DNA from: Argentina anserina
Taxonomy: Eukaryota; Streptophyta; Magnoliopsida; Rosales; Rosaceae
Direction of reading: 5' to 3'
DNA length: 64,000 nt
Assembly (NCBI RefSeq): GCF_933775445.1
Contig: NC_065873.1
Span: 21,452,001 to 21,516,000, forward strand
Part shown: one piece after another, positions 53,978-64,000 of the stretch
How the letters are laid out: each line of letters opens with the position of its first letter
Numbering within the stretch: the stretch's first letter is position 1
Notes under the pieces: generated by a model
Databases searched by the model: none
Told to the model about the DNA's origin: nothing
The model's input: the letters and a program-made list of their open reading frames with translations, nothing else
Translations under genes and position numbers: made by a program

Positions 53978-56433
53978 ATGATTTCACACCTACCTTAAAA
54001 TCCAGCATACAAGCTCTCAACCTATCTTCCGTTACCTCAAACTTCCTCCATCAGACAATCTGTCACATGTCCTAACAATAATAGTCGCATGTGAGCTAGT
54101 CAAAATATAATCATCCTCCCGAAACATAATGATGTTTTCAGCATGGAGGCGTCGACGCCCTTTTTTGTCTAGTTCACCACTCTCTTGCGATTTGACAGAC
54201 TGTCCTCAAGTCATGAGTTAGCTCCTACCACTAAGCATGGTCAAAACTCTCAACATCTAACATGAGTCAAATCAATGATTAACACATGCCTACTACTTTC
54301 ATTACACATAGTGGTTTTCAAATAAACGTGCTTTATCACGACAATACCTTCATGACTTCACCACAATGCATTGCTAGAATAACGAACCTACCATTCCTTC
54401 CAATCAACAAAATAATCTCTTTTCATGATCATCTTATTATAACCATAAAAAGTTGTCGTGCATGATACCCACTCAAGTACCATATTTGTATCGGCAACAC
54501 GATAAAGAAATCTTAACTCATTGAGTTCACAACCACCACAGAACACCACCTTGGATTAAGAATTACTCTAAAAAATTTCACCAGAGAATCGACTAATATA
54601 CGCACAAGGCAGTAGAGAACCTCTACCGCCACCACAAGAGTGATCGCATCACGCATCCCATCACACTCACCAAAACTTACCGTCGAAAATTAATTACAAC
54701 TTCTTGCTTCCATGAGTGGTATGTCACAATTTGGGGTTCAGACAAAGAATGTATTTATCTCACAATGGTGGAACATGAAAATTAGGTGAACTTTACAGCG
54801 CAAAATCCAACACGACCACAACTGAGATATACTTTACCCCCTGGTTCATACATGCCTCAAATGCATGATATACGGTCCCACACAAATGCCCCAGTGCATC
54901 ATCTAAGATATTGGTTTCTCCCACCGTTGTAGTACTAATAAGTTTAGTAATTACTTCAACAGAACCCGATATTAGGTACACCATCTCCTCAAAACTAACC
55001 CAAAATGATCGCTATACCACCACTCTAAACAGTTGTTTCTTTACTTTCATTAAGAACTCTCATGGCCAACGCATTCGGCCAAAATAACTTCTCTGCAAGC
55101 AGTAATATAATTGGGTACTCTTTATTGTAAAATTTATCCCTTGTTGAACACTTCAGTCAACTTCTCCTTATCCAACAATAAACAATCTGATGCATAGAGG
55201 AAAAGAACCTCTAAGTCTCCAACATTAACGCCACTTGCACTTGAAAAGAAAATTTAGTCCTCAATCATTTCTTTACCAGTTAGAAGGTACTTGTCACGAC
55301 CAAATCGTTAAAACATCATTAAGCTAAGGTCATCTCATACCTTACCTTCAATAGAGTTACTTCACCGCCATTGCGTCTCATTTGGACCTGTGGCATTGTG
55401 AAGTTTCAATCCCCAACACCAAAATAATTAAATCCTGAAAGATCAGCGTTCTCAATTAAATGCTCATCTAGCAAAATAATTAATTCGTGACGTCAAAATG
55501 AAATTTCTTTAACACATTAGATTTCTTGCTCAGCCAAGAACAATGTGTAACTTCAATTGTCAATGTCCGAAACAAAACGAGTTGGAACGCAACAACGACG
55601 TAATGTGAATCTCAGTTTAATAATTGTATCACCACCTTAAGGACGTATCACATACATCATCAATCCTAGGTAAATGATACATAGTCTTGATGGTCACCTT
55701 AATCATTCCCCTATAATTCACACTCAACCGCATGAGACTTCTTTCTTATTCACGAATAACACCGGCACAACTCAAGCTCAGACACTAGGTTTGATGAACC
55801 CTAGGTCTAATACGTCATCTATCTGCTCTTTCAATTCTTTAAACTCGTTCTTTCCCAATCCCATAAGGCGCCTTTGATACAGATGCTATACCAAGCACAT
55901 CATCAATAAAGAATTCAACAACTCTCGAAGAAGGTAACTCAGTATCTCCTGAAACACCTCACTATACTCGAATAGTAGAACAATGTCTGTGATAGCTACT
56001 TCTAGATCCACAAACTCCACATTTGCCAAGACTCTAGCTATCATGGCATTATCCGACTCGAGGCACAGATACGAAACTCTGGTTTCCTGGGTCTATGAAA
56101 GAACTCATCATGTCAACACAATCAATCACCGCGTACTGCGGCCTCAACCAATCAATTCCTCAGATCACATCATAGTGTGGTCCGGAATCACTATCAAATA
56201 AGCAGAGAACTCTCTACTTCCAATCACAATAGGACAAGCCTTTCATTGTCTCCAATTTCGAGGAACACTCCAAAAGCGAAGTGACACATAAAGAGTTTCC
56301 CATAGGCGTAGGAATCAATCCTAACCCCTCTACTGCCAACTATCAATAAATGAATATGGCTATCATCCTCTTCTCTAACTCAGAGTACTCAATCATCACC
56401 AAGTAAGTCCCAATACTCCGATCCAATGGTCCG
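53978..56433 (-). pseudogene. Decayed Gypsy pol interior, including reverse transcriptase start
   Basis: Minus-strand reading at about 55960-55680 shows ISKAP-like (VSKAPYGIGK), FKELKEQIDDVLDLGFIKPSV and VPVLFVNKKE, the entry to the Gypsy reverse transcriptase, with stops between blocks. The remaining sequence, including where RNase H and the integrase core should be, is too decayed to translate. Confidence 0.75.
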
Positions 56434-56673
56434 CTACCATATGATCCAAGCGTTATGAAATGACAGCACTAGCAGCTCACTCATGTCCTTGATCAACCTC
56501 AACACACGACTATCATCTCTAACGATAGCAACAAGATCAACTTGTCTTTCCAGTGGAGCAGCCTCCTCATAAAGGTTCTCCACATTGCGGACTCGGCCTG
56601 CAGCCCTAACTCGGCCTCGACCTCTCGTCCGTCCTCGGCCCTGTCCACGGCCATTTTCCAAATTCATCACCAT
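56434..56673 (-). pseudogene. Gypsy gag N-terminal remnant
   Basis: An 80-codon frame begins MVMNLENGRGQGRGRTRGRG and continues with charged sequence. Arg/Gly-rich starts are common in plant Gypsy gag. It lies at the expected place, about 280 bp inside the 5' LTR. Confidence 0.65.
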
Positions 56674-56936
56674 TCAACAATTAACACTCAGTCATATATG
56701 TGAAGTCTCGAATTCGACAAAATAAATCCAACTGATATCAATCATGAAATTTCAGAAGAAAGTGAATCATCGGAGTATCATCACAATACTCCCTACATGA
56801 CCAAACCATAAGGTATGGCTCCTAACACTCTCGCGTACCCGACGACATATCAATACCGAGGAGCATGTGATGGGTGCCCGCCTACAGTCGGATCATCGCT
56901 CCCGGATGATATTGATAATCGCCAAATACACACTTA

Positions 56937-56949
56937 GGCTCTGATACCA
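56937..56949 (-). other. Primer binding site of the Gypsy element
   Basis: Minus-strand TGGTATCAGAGCC is a perfect initiator tRNA-Met complement, two bases from the LTR end. Confidence 0.9.
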
Positions 56950-56951
56950 AT

Positions 56952-59780
56952 TGTAACGACCCCAAAATTTCGAGTATAAAAACTCAAAATTTCAAAGTCG
57001 TTAAACACCAAACAATCTCGATGAAATCGAAATCATTTAAAATGCCACAGCGGATCATCTCTGAGTTCAAAATACAACTCAGTCAAACCGATTATTACAA
57101 CCAAATTATAATTCAACATTATAACAAATGAAAATATATAATCCTCACAACAACCTCACAAGATAGTCACACAAAATCCTCACACAAGCTGGAGATAAAT
57201 AACTTCAAGTCCTCTGTGCGGTCCGTCAATTCCCGCTAATCCACACCTGCGGAGTTATCCACTACACCATCGAATTGGTGCACCGGGATTGTAAACACAA
57301 ACCCGGTAAGCTTTACAGCTCGTATGAGTAAAATGAAAATATATAACTCGCATATCAATATATACGAAAATCCACAAATCAAACAAATATAAATGCACTC
57401 ATGAGTCAGTGGACGGCCCATCTGGTTGTCCCAAAGAAAAAGAAGCGCTCATGAGAAATTAAGTAACCTTTCTGGTTACCCAAATGCATTTATAATACGG
57501 GTACCAAGAACGCTGGTACACATCTGTTACCCCTCTCGTAATACACCGCCGATATTGGATAGCCACCCGCTACCCAACATCCAAAACAATCTGAGTACCC
57601 ATGAGCAGATAACCACCCGTTACCTCACATGCAGTACTAAGGCAGACAGACTAGAGCTCTAACTGTATCGTAACTTTCGCCCGGCCAAAGGCTAGATTCC
57701 GACTTGCCAATTACGTACAATAATATCACATCATATTGTACCAAAAATCACGTCCGAAGACAAATCAACATTTTAACAATCTCAATGTTAAAATCACGTA
57801 CAATAATCTCACATCATATTGTACCAAAAATCAAGTCCGAAGACAAATCAACATTTTAACAATCTCCATGTTAAAATCACGTACAATAATCTCACATCAT
57901 ATTGTACCAAAAATCAAGTCCGAAGACAAATCAACATTTTAACAATCTCCATGTTAAAATCACGTACAATAATCTCACATCATATTGTACCAAAAATCAA
58001 GTCCGAAGACAAATCAACATTTTAACAATCTCCATGTTAAAATCACGTACAATAATCTCACATCATATTGTACAAATCAAAATCACATACTCGATATATA
58101 AATCTCGTCATCAAAATGACATAAAACACGATAAAATCATAACAGTATATTATATAGCAAATTATATATATATATGTACATATTTACCATTTATACAATA
58201 TATATAATACATTATATCATGTACATGTCATATTTCATAAACACGTCCGAAGACAAAACTCATTCGAAAACAAAACTCGTCCGAAGACAAAACGTTTTAA
58301 CAAACACCATGTTAAAACCACGTACAATAATCACACTTCATATTGTACAAATTAAATCACATGCTCAATATTTAATTCTCGTCATCGAAATGACAAATCC
58401 CAATGAATTTATAACAGTATATAATATAGCAAACTATATATATATGTACTTATTACCATTTATACAATATATATATATAATCCACTATATCGTATACATG
58501 TCGTAATTCAATATTAAAAACTCTTGTAAAATCTTGAATCTCCGCAAGGGTAGATTCGTAAATATGTGAGATTTTACTCACCTTCTTTCCTGCGTGCAAC
58601 TTCCACGACCCTGAAAGTAATTTCCTCACTCGTTTCGTCAGTCACCTAATAGCACGATAAATGCTTAGAAAATGATACTTAAAATATCAGGTGACGAGTT
58701 CAGCACAGCTAAATGTTGTTCATAAAACATTGTTCACGGGAACACTGTTCATGTTTACTAATCACTGTTTTTACTAACCACTGTTCACAGTTACTGTTTT
58801 ACCAAAAACACTGTTCACATTTACTGTTACATATCACTATTAACAGTTACAGCTTACTATTCACAGTTACTATTCGCGCGGAGTACTATTCACAGTACTA
58901 TTCATGCGGCGTTACTGTTCACCCACCGCCACCAATCATCACCAAATTTCACCACCACAACCTAAACAACATTTCCAACAACTTTCTAGTTGACACCAAG
59001 GTCTAAATCCGAGCCTAAACAGTCCAAACAACGAAGAACATAAATTCAGCACTATTCACAAACCCTAGAAAATTGAAATTTTGATTCGGGTACTTACACT
59101 TCGATTTGGCTCGATTCCTTTTGTGAGAATATTGCTGGGACTGAGACAAGCAAAACCCCCCAAGAATCTCGAGCCATGGTGGCTGGAGGAGGCGACGCCG
59201 CCACAGCAGTAACTTCCGGCGGTTGCTACACCGTGTGTGGTTGTCGCCGGAGTGCAAGGCATAGCCCAAAAGATGGAGCTCGTCGAGCCCGTCAGTTTGA
59301 TAGGTGGCACGACACGAGGCGACGTCGGATGGTGGAGAAATCGGCCGGAGAAGGTTTTTGGGTCGGGTGAACAATACCCGAGCTCGGGTGAACAGTACCC
59401 GAGCTGATTTTTAGAAAAAATCTGATTTTCTGATTTTTAATCTCATCTCCTTCCTTTTATACTATTTCCAAAATCAGAAACGAACTTCCGACGTTAATAA
59501 CTTTCGCGTCCGACGTCCGATTCGAACGGATGACATGTCCACGAATTCGTATCGATGAGCTCTACGACTTTTGTGAAGGAAGTTTTCGCAACCGAGCGAC
59601 GGAATAAAAGTCGATCTATACGTTGCGGTAACGTTACGTTTTCTAATTAAACGATCCGAGAACGTTTCCGTTTTCGTTTCGAAATGTCGCAAACCTCCAA
59701 TTTTCGTCTTGAATTAATTTCACAAGTTTAACACTTTGAAAATACTCGACATTTAGTTTCTAAAAATTCGGGTTATTACA
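56952..59780 (-). repeat. 5' LTR of the Gypsy element
   Basis: 2829 bp, canonical TG...CA ends. It carries one more 83-bp unit than the 3' LTR but a shorter ACTGTTCAC array, and a 22-bp duplication of the CGGGTGAACA(A/G)TACCCGAGCT region near 59365-59405 that the other LTR lacks. Confidence 0.95.
57712..58075. repeat. 83-bp tandem array in the 5' LTR, about 4.4 units
   Basis: Same unit as at 51230-51510. Units start near 57712, 57797, 57880, 57963 and 58046 (partial), one more than in the partner LTR. Confidence 0.9.
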
Positions 59781-59785
59781 TATTT

Positions 59786-60239
59786 TTTGATCGGATTTCA
59801 GTTTTATTTTTTTGTAGAAAGTAAATGGCGATATGAGAAAAAAAAGCTCAAGATCATCTGCAATATATCCCCTGCAACATAGTGAACACCATCTTCAACT
59901 TCTCGAGAATGTATAAAATTCTTGATTATAAATAGGAAAAAATTAATGTTTTTGGTTACTTGAGTGAATAAAATGAAATTTATTCTACTTCCTAAGAGTT
60001 GTAATATGACTGGGGTCATACATAAATGGCGATTTCGTTCGAGACAGAGGCCTATATTCGACTTGCCTTAACTCCCAAAGGTCCCCTAACCCCCCTTCAC
60101 AACAATACAAACAATGTATGAAAGGCCCCCTCCGGACCCTCACCTTGTCAGCAAAGACGGAAAAAAGACACAAAACAAAACCTAGTTCTTCCAAGTAAAT
60201 GATAACTCATAGCTAGTACACCATAACCGATCAAGAAGA
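59786..60239. other. Spacer and IDD 3' UTR
   Basis: The last part is probably the IDD 3' UTR on the minus strand. The 69-codon minus-strand frame at 59985-60194 lies within it and looks like chance. Confidence 0.5.
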
Positions 60240-63238
60240 TCACATCCCAAACGGGTTGCTTTCCACCGGGGAGTCACCGTGCGGCCGCTGTTGTTGCTGG
60301 TGGAAAGGGTTCATCATCGGCATACTCGGCTGACTCATCGCCTCCAAGTCCAACCTCTGCTGATGTTGCTCATGCAAGTTCTGCGGCTGAGGCCGTGGTC
60401 CTCCTCCTCCGCCGAGCCCCAAGAGATCAAGCGTAGTCATGTCGCCTCCTTCTCCGCCGGTCACCCTGAACCTCTGCTGCTCCAAGTTCCTCAGCAATGC
60501 TTGATTCTGCTCATGGCTGCCTCCACTCCCCATGGTAAACACCGCCTGACTGAGCATCCCCATCTGATCACTCATCGCGGCCGAGTTGGCTGCTGTGGTA
60601 CCGTTGGCGTCACCGAAGAGCTGGTTGGTAAAGCCGTGCATCCCCACCATCTGGTGGTGATCCGGCATCTGTTGTTGGACTTGCTGGAACTGAGGGTGGT
60701 GATCGTACGGCGGTCGAGTGACGTTGATAGAGTTATTGGAGAGAAGGTGGTGGTTCTCGGGGCCGGCCATGCTGGTGACGAAGCTCTTCTGCATCATAGG
60801 GGAGTTTATAGTAGTGTTGCTGGCAGTAGCTCCCATTTGAGCTGCCTTCTGGAGCAAAGCAGTGGCTGACATTTGAGCCGAAGCGGTTAGATTAGGGTTT
60901 CCACCGCAGCCATTTTTGCTGTCTTGAAGGTAGTTGAATCCGGCGGAGGAGCTGTTGTTGGAGCTCAATTGGAGGTTGGAGGAGTTGTTGTTGACACTTC
61001 TAGGGCCACCAAATAGTGAGCCGGAACTGCTGGAAAACATTCCTCCTCCGGCTGGGAGATTGGTGTTCATGATGGACTTGAACGGCAATGGGACAAGCTC
61101 ATCCGGGAGGGACTTCAGAGGGTTTTTGGGGTCGTAGTTGTTGTATTCAGAGATTGCTCCTGCTCCTATTCCCATAGAGGTGTTAGTGTTTAGTGGCATG
61201 GAGGAGATGAGGTGATCCGGCATTTGGTTATGGGTCCCCATGTTGTTGTTCATTATGAGTCCGTGGTTTACTTTGTTGTTTTCTTCGGCCAATGCGTCAC
61301 AGAAAGCTCTATGTGTGATAAAGCTATCTCTCCTGCACATTTTAGAATTGTAAGAAACAAAGGTTGTGATATTTATACACGAATATATTGCTATACAACC
61401 TATACTTGTATCATAATACAAACTACATGAAGATAGGGTTAATATATATGCATGATTTGGTGTTGTAAGATAGTGGCGGGGAAGAAAAAGAATATTTGGG
61501 ACCTAAAACTAAAAGGGTTTCCAGAAAGAGGTCGGTATGTTACTTCAATTTGTCGGCCATTTTAACAATTATATGACTATATGTTCAAAGTTTGGAGGGC
61601 TCAATCACAATAGTGATGCATCACTGTACTGAATGACATATAGTTTACAATAGTCATCCTGATCTACTTGTTTCTTTAATCTCATCCTATGTTTTCTAAA
61701 CACAATCAGAAAGAAAATAAAAAAGCGTTAACTTAATTAATTAGCCTCTGTTGATAATTAAAATCCATGATTTAGCTTATAATATTGAAACTAGACCAAC
61801 TACAATTAAGGAAATCAAACTATAACACAACGGAAATTAATTGAGGTGACGTTTATTAGAACCCAGACCTCTATTTTGGTTGAGTGAGAATTGATGATCC
61901 CAAGCAACTATACTATATCTCTGTATATTTCATGCACATGCAATATTTGTCAAATGCAGTCCCATAAAGCATACTGAATTCCTTAATTATTTGGTTGAAT
62001 AGGAGGTTTATTAACATAATTACTCAACTATGAATTATTTAGTACCTGGAAAAGATGGTTCCACAGTCACATTTGTATTCCCTAGTCCCGCAAGTCTTCT
62101 GATGAGCCTTCCAATCTGACTGCACTGCATATTTCTTGGAGCACTTGTCACATTTCCACTTTTTCTCACCGTGTTTTCGGCTAAAGTGTTTCTTGATGCC
62201 AGTAAGATCTCCTAAAGCACGACCAGGGTTGTGGTGGACGCAGGTTGGCTCAGGGCATATGTAAACCCTTTTCCTAACCTCAGTGCTGGTTCTTTGCCTC
62301 AGCTTCCACGGAAGATTATGGCCTCGCCTGTGAAGCTGAAGGTTCTGGTCCCTCTGAAACCCTTTGTTGCAGATCTCACACACAAACCGGTTCGTTGCCA
62401 TGAGAGTCGTTGGTGATAGAGCAATAACTTCTGCACTCGGATCTGTGATCATGTAGTGACATTTAGTTAACTATACTTAACGTTGTAGAGTTCTACCGGA
62501 AAATATGTACTAGAGTATAGATCGACTATAGAATGAACCATGATAAAAACATCATGTCATGAGTACACAGTAATTAAGCTGCTGGGTAGGTCATGACAGA
62601 AACAGTACTTCTCCCCAAGATCATGTAAAATATCATAAAGCACTAATTGTACTCACAGGGCAACAGACCAACAGTTCTTCACAAAATTTTGAACTTCAAT
62701 GATGTAGATTGCAACTCAAGTTTACTACCTTTTCTTCTGCACTGATCTCATTCAGAAAGTCCTACTATTGTATTCTTATCTATGACTCACGAGCAAAAAT
62801 GCACGAAGGATTCCAATCGCTAACCAAAAAAGTTTAGCATCTAAATATATCATAGCTCTACTTGTAGATCGAGATTATTTATCGATCCTCACATATACCT
62901 GTAAGGTTAGTATTCAAATATCTACTTCTACTCTGCCTGTGTTAACCAGACAGAAACTTAAGAAATTCATAGTATAATTTCATGGGTGCCTGGGTGGTGG
63001 GAAAGAGATTGAATTATTTGCCTGGTGTTCCGGGAAGGTTTCTCTTCTTCTTGATTGGCTGCTGCTGTTGCTGTTGGGTAGTGACAGAGCCATTGCTGTT
63101 ACTCTTCCCACCTCCGGAACCTCCGCCGGAGTTGGAGCCATGCAAGTGTTTTTGAAGCTGCTTTTCTTGATGTTCTTCCCCAACTGTGTTCCCTGAGGAG
63201 AAGCTACCTTCTTCAATATCACATGTACTATTTGACAT
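60240..63238 (-). CDS. INDETERMINATE DOMAIN (IDD/BIRD) C2H2 zinc-finger transcription factor
   Basis: Three coding exons, 63022-63238, 62046-62442 and 60240-61332, give 568 codons plus stop. A basic nuclear-localisation motif (KKKRNLPGTP, about residue 62) precedes the ID domain. That domain has fingers FVCEICNKGFQRDQNLQLHRRGH, then YICPEPTCVHHNPGRALGDLTGIKKHF, WKCDKCSKKYAVQSDWKAHQKTC and the C2HC finger YKCDCGTIFSRRDSFITHRAFC split by intron 2. The remainder is Asn/Gln/Ser/Gly-rich with the C-terminal TLDLLGLGG motif used by the family for protein contacts. IDD proteins bind DNA and team with GRAS proteins (SCR/SHR, DELLA); closest overall to the IDD4/5/12 type, without certainty. Intron 1 uses a GC donor. 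Confidence 0.95.
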
Positions 63239-64000
63239 GTTGAACTTTGAGAAACAATTATCTAGCCCAGCTTGTCCTTTCCCCGCACTACACTCTCGGT
63301 TTCTGTTGCTATCTATTTCCTCTGTTGTCGGTGCTGCTTTCTAGCTAGGAGGAGGGTTTAGCTTAGCTTAGCTTGTTTTTGGTGGAGAGAAATCAGGATT
63401 CTGGTTTTGGGAATAGATCGAGGAAGACAAAATCAGAGAAAACTGCTTCATTTCTGATGCACTGTGGTCATGATGAAGCAATAGATTCACTGTTGTGACT
63501 TGTGAGCAATTTGGAACCAGGTCTTCTTTGGCCTTATACAATTATATATAGTGCCTTCACAACAACACATTATTGGAAAAACTTCTAATCAAGTTAAATA
63601 CCGAATGCCCTTGACTTGTTGGGTAATACAAAATTGATAATATATCAGAATAATATTCCATTGCTTTCCTCACTCGTGTTCTTAATCTTTTCTTGGTGAA
63701 ATTGAAGATTACTAGTCTACTATATTTCAATTCCTTTTCTTCTCTAAGCAAACGAAAAACCCTAATTGAAACATTTCTATTATTCTTAACTACCTACTCT
63801 TCTAGGAAGTTTTATTTTCCTAAGCACGTACGTGAATCATAGATGAATTCTCTGGCAAACTAGCACATGTGGATCGATGTCTTAAATCTCCATCCACTTA
63901 CGGAAAAGATAATAGTCCAAGAAACAAAATCAACATCGGACCTATATATATACAAAACCTTACATGTTATATAGTGGCATAGCTAGAAATTAACCGATAT
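63239..64000 (-). promoter_or_regulatory. IDD promoter and 5' leader
   Basis: Minus strand: a TATATATAA box at about 63542-63550 would place transcription start near 63515, giving a leader of roughly 275 nt that is C/T-rich. Upstream sequence is AT-rich; no further element identified. Confidence 0.6.

Larger units (their letters stand above)
50464..59785 (-). mobile_element. Ty3/Gypsy LTR retrotransposon with very long LTRs, non-autonomous
   Basis: LTRs at 50469-53225 and 56952-59780 are almost identical. The 5 bp TATTT flank both outer ends (50464-50468, 59781-59785). On the minus strand the LTR begins TGTAATAACCCG and ends GTCGTTACA. The primer site TGGTATCAGAGCC (tRNA-Met) abuts the 5' LTR at about 56937-56949. 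The purine tract AAGGGGGGTAGAA abuts the 3' LTR (about 53226-53238). The outer left terminus has decayed from TG to TA. The interior is only 3.7 kb and heavily mutated, so it needs enzymes supplied in trans. About a dozen differences were counted by eye in the first 780 bp of the LTRs, suggesting a young insertion. Confidence 0.95.

Noticed and set aside
60279..60869. Plus-strand 196-codon frame
   Set aside because: Antisense shadow of the low-complexity IDD exon 3.

Overview
This 64 kb window is nuclear DNA of a dicot plant. It has interrupted genes with GT-AG introns, AT-rich spacers, and LTR retrotransposons with tRNA-Met-type primer sites. The style of genes and repeats would suit Rosaceae, but nothing in the sequence fixes the family. 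No prokaryotic features (operons, CRISPR) are present.

Layout: (1) 1-1696, + strand: last five exons of a CW-type zinc-finger protein. (2) 4154-5144, - strand: a broken mTERF copy. (3) 7209-12502: a Copia retrotransposon, - orientation, flanked by a 5-bp target duplication. (4) 14518-15660, - strand: the intact mTERF paralogue. (5) 16387-21798, - strand: complete CULLIN1, 19 coding exons, exactly 738 codons, plus a 5'-UTR intron. (6) 22.5-27 kb: spacer with repeat clusters and a MULE-type MITE (25823-26558, 9-bp target duplication). (7) 27235-34299, + strand: complete LUMINIDEPENDENS, 13 exons. (8) 34.3-38.5 kb: spacer with an RNase H fragment. (9) 38535-44428: a decayed second Copia element. 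(10) 46265-49509, + strand: complete CDF metal transporter (MTP6/MTPC1 type), 12 exons, 479 aa. (11) 49906-50149, - strand: two predicted C/D-box snoRNAs behind a telo-box, site II and TATA promoter. (12) 50469-59780: a young Ty3/Gypsy element with LTRs of about 2.8 kb around a decayed 3.7 kb interior. (13) 60240-63238, - strand: complete IDD/BIRD C2H2 zinc-finger factor, 568 aa.

The protein genes are unrelated housekeeping or developmental genes: SCF ubiquitin ligase scaffold, autonomous-pathway flowering regulator, metal transport, organellar gene expression and GRAS-associated transcription. They do not form a joint pathway. No wholly new system was found. The most notable observations are the snoRNA pair, which is too small and non-coding to appear as an ORF; a 20-bp terminal segment that is inverted between the two LTRs of the first Copia element; a 36-bp in-frame minisatellite inside LUMINIDEPENDENS; two GC-AG introns; and repeat-number differences between the Gypsy LTRs. 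All rRNA-target and family identities are from memory of the families; no searches were run.
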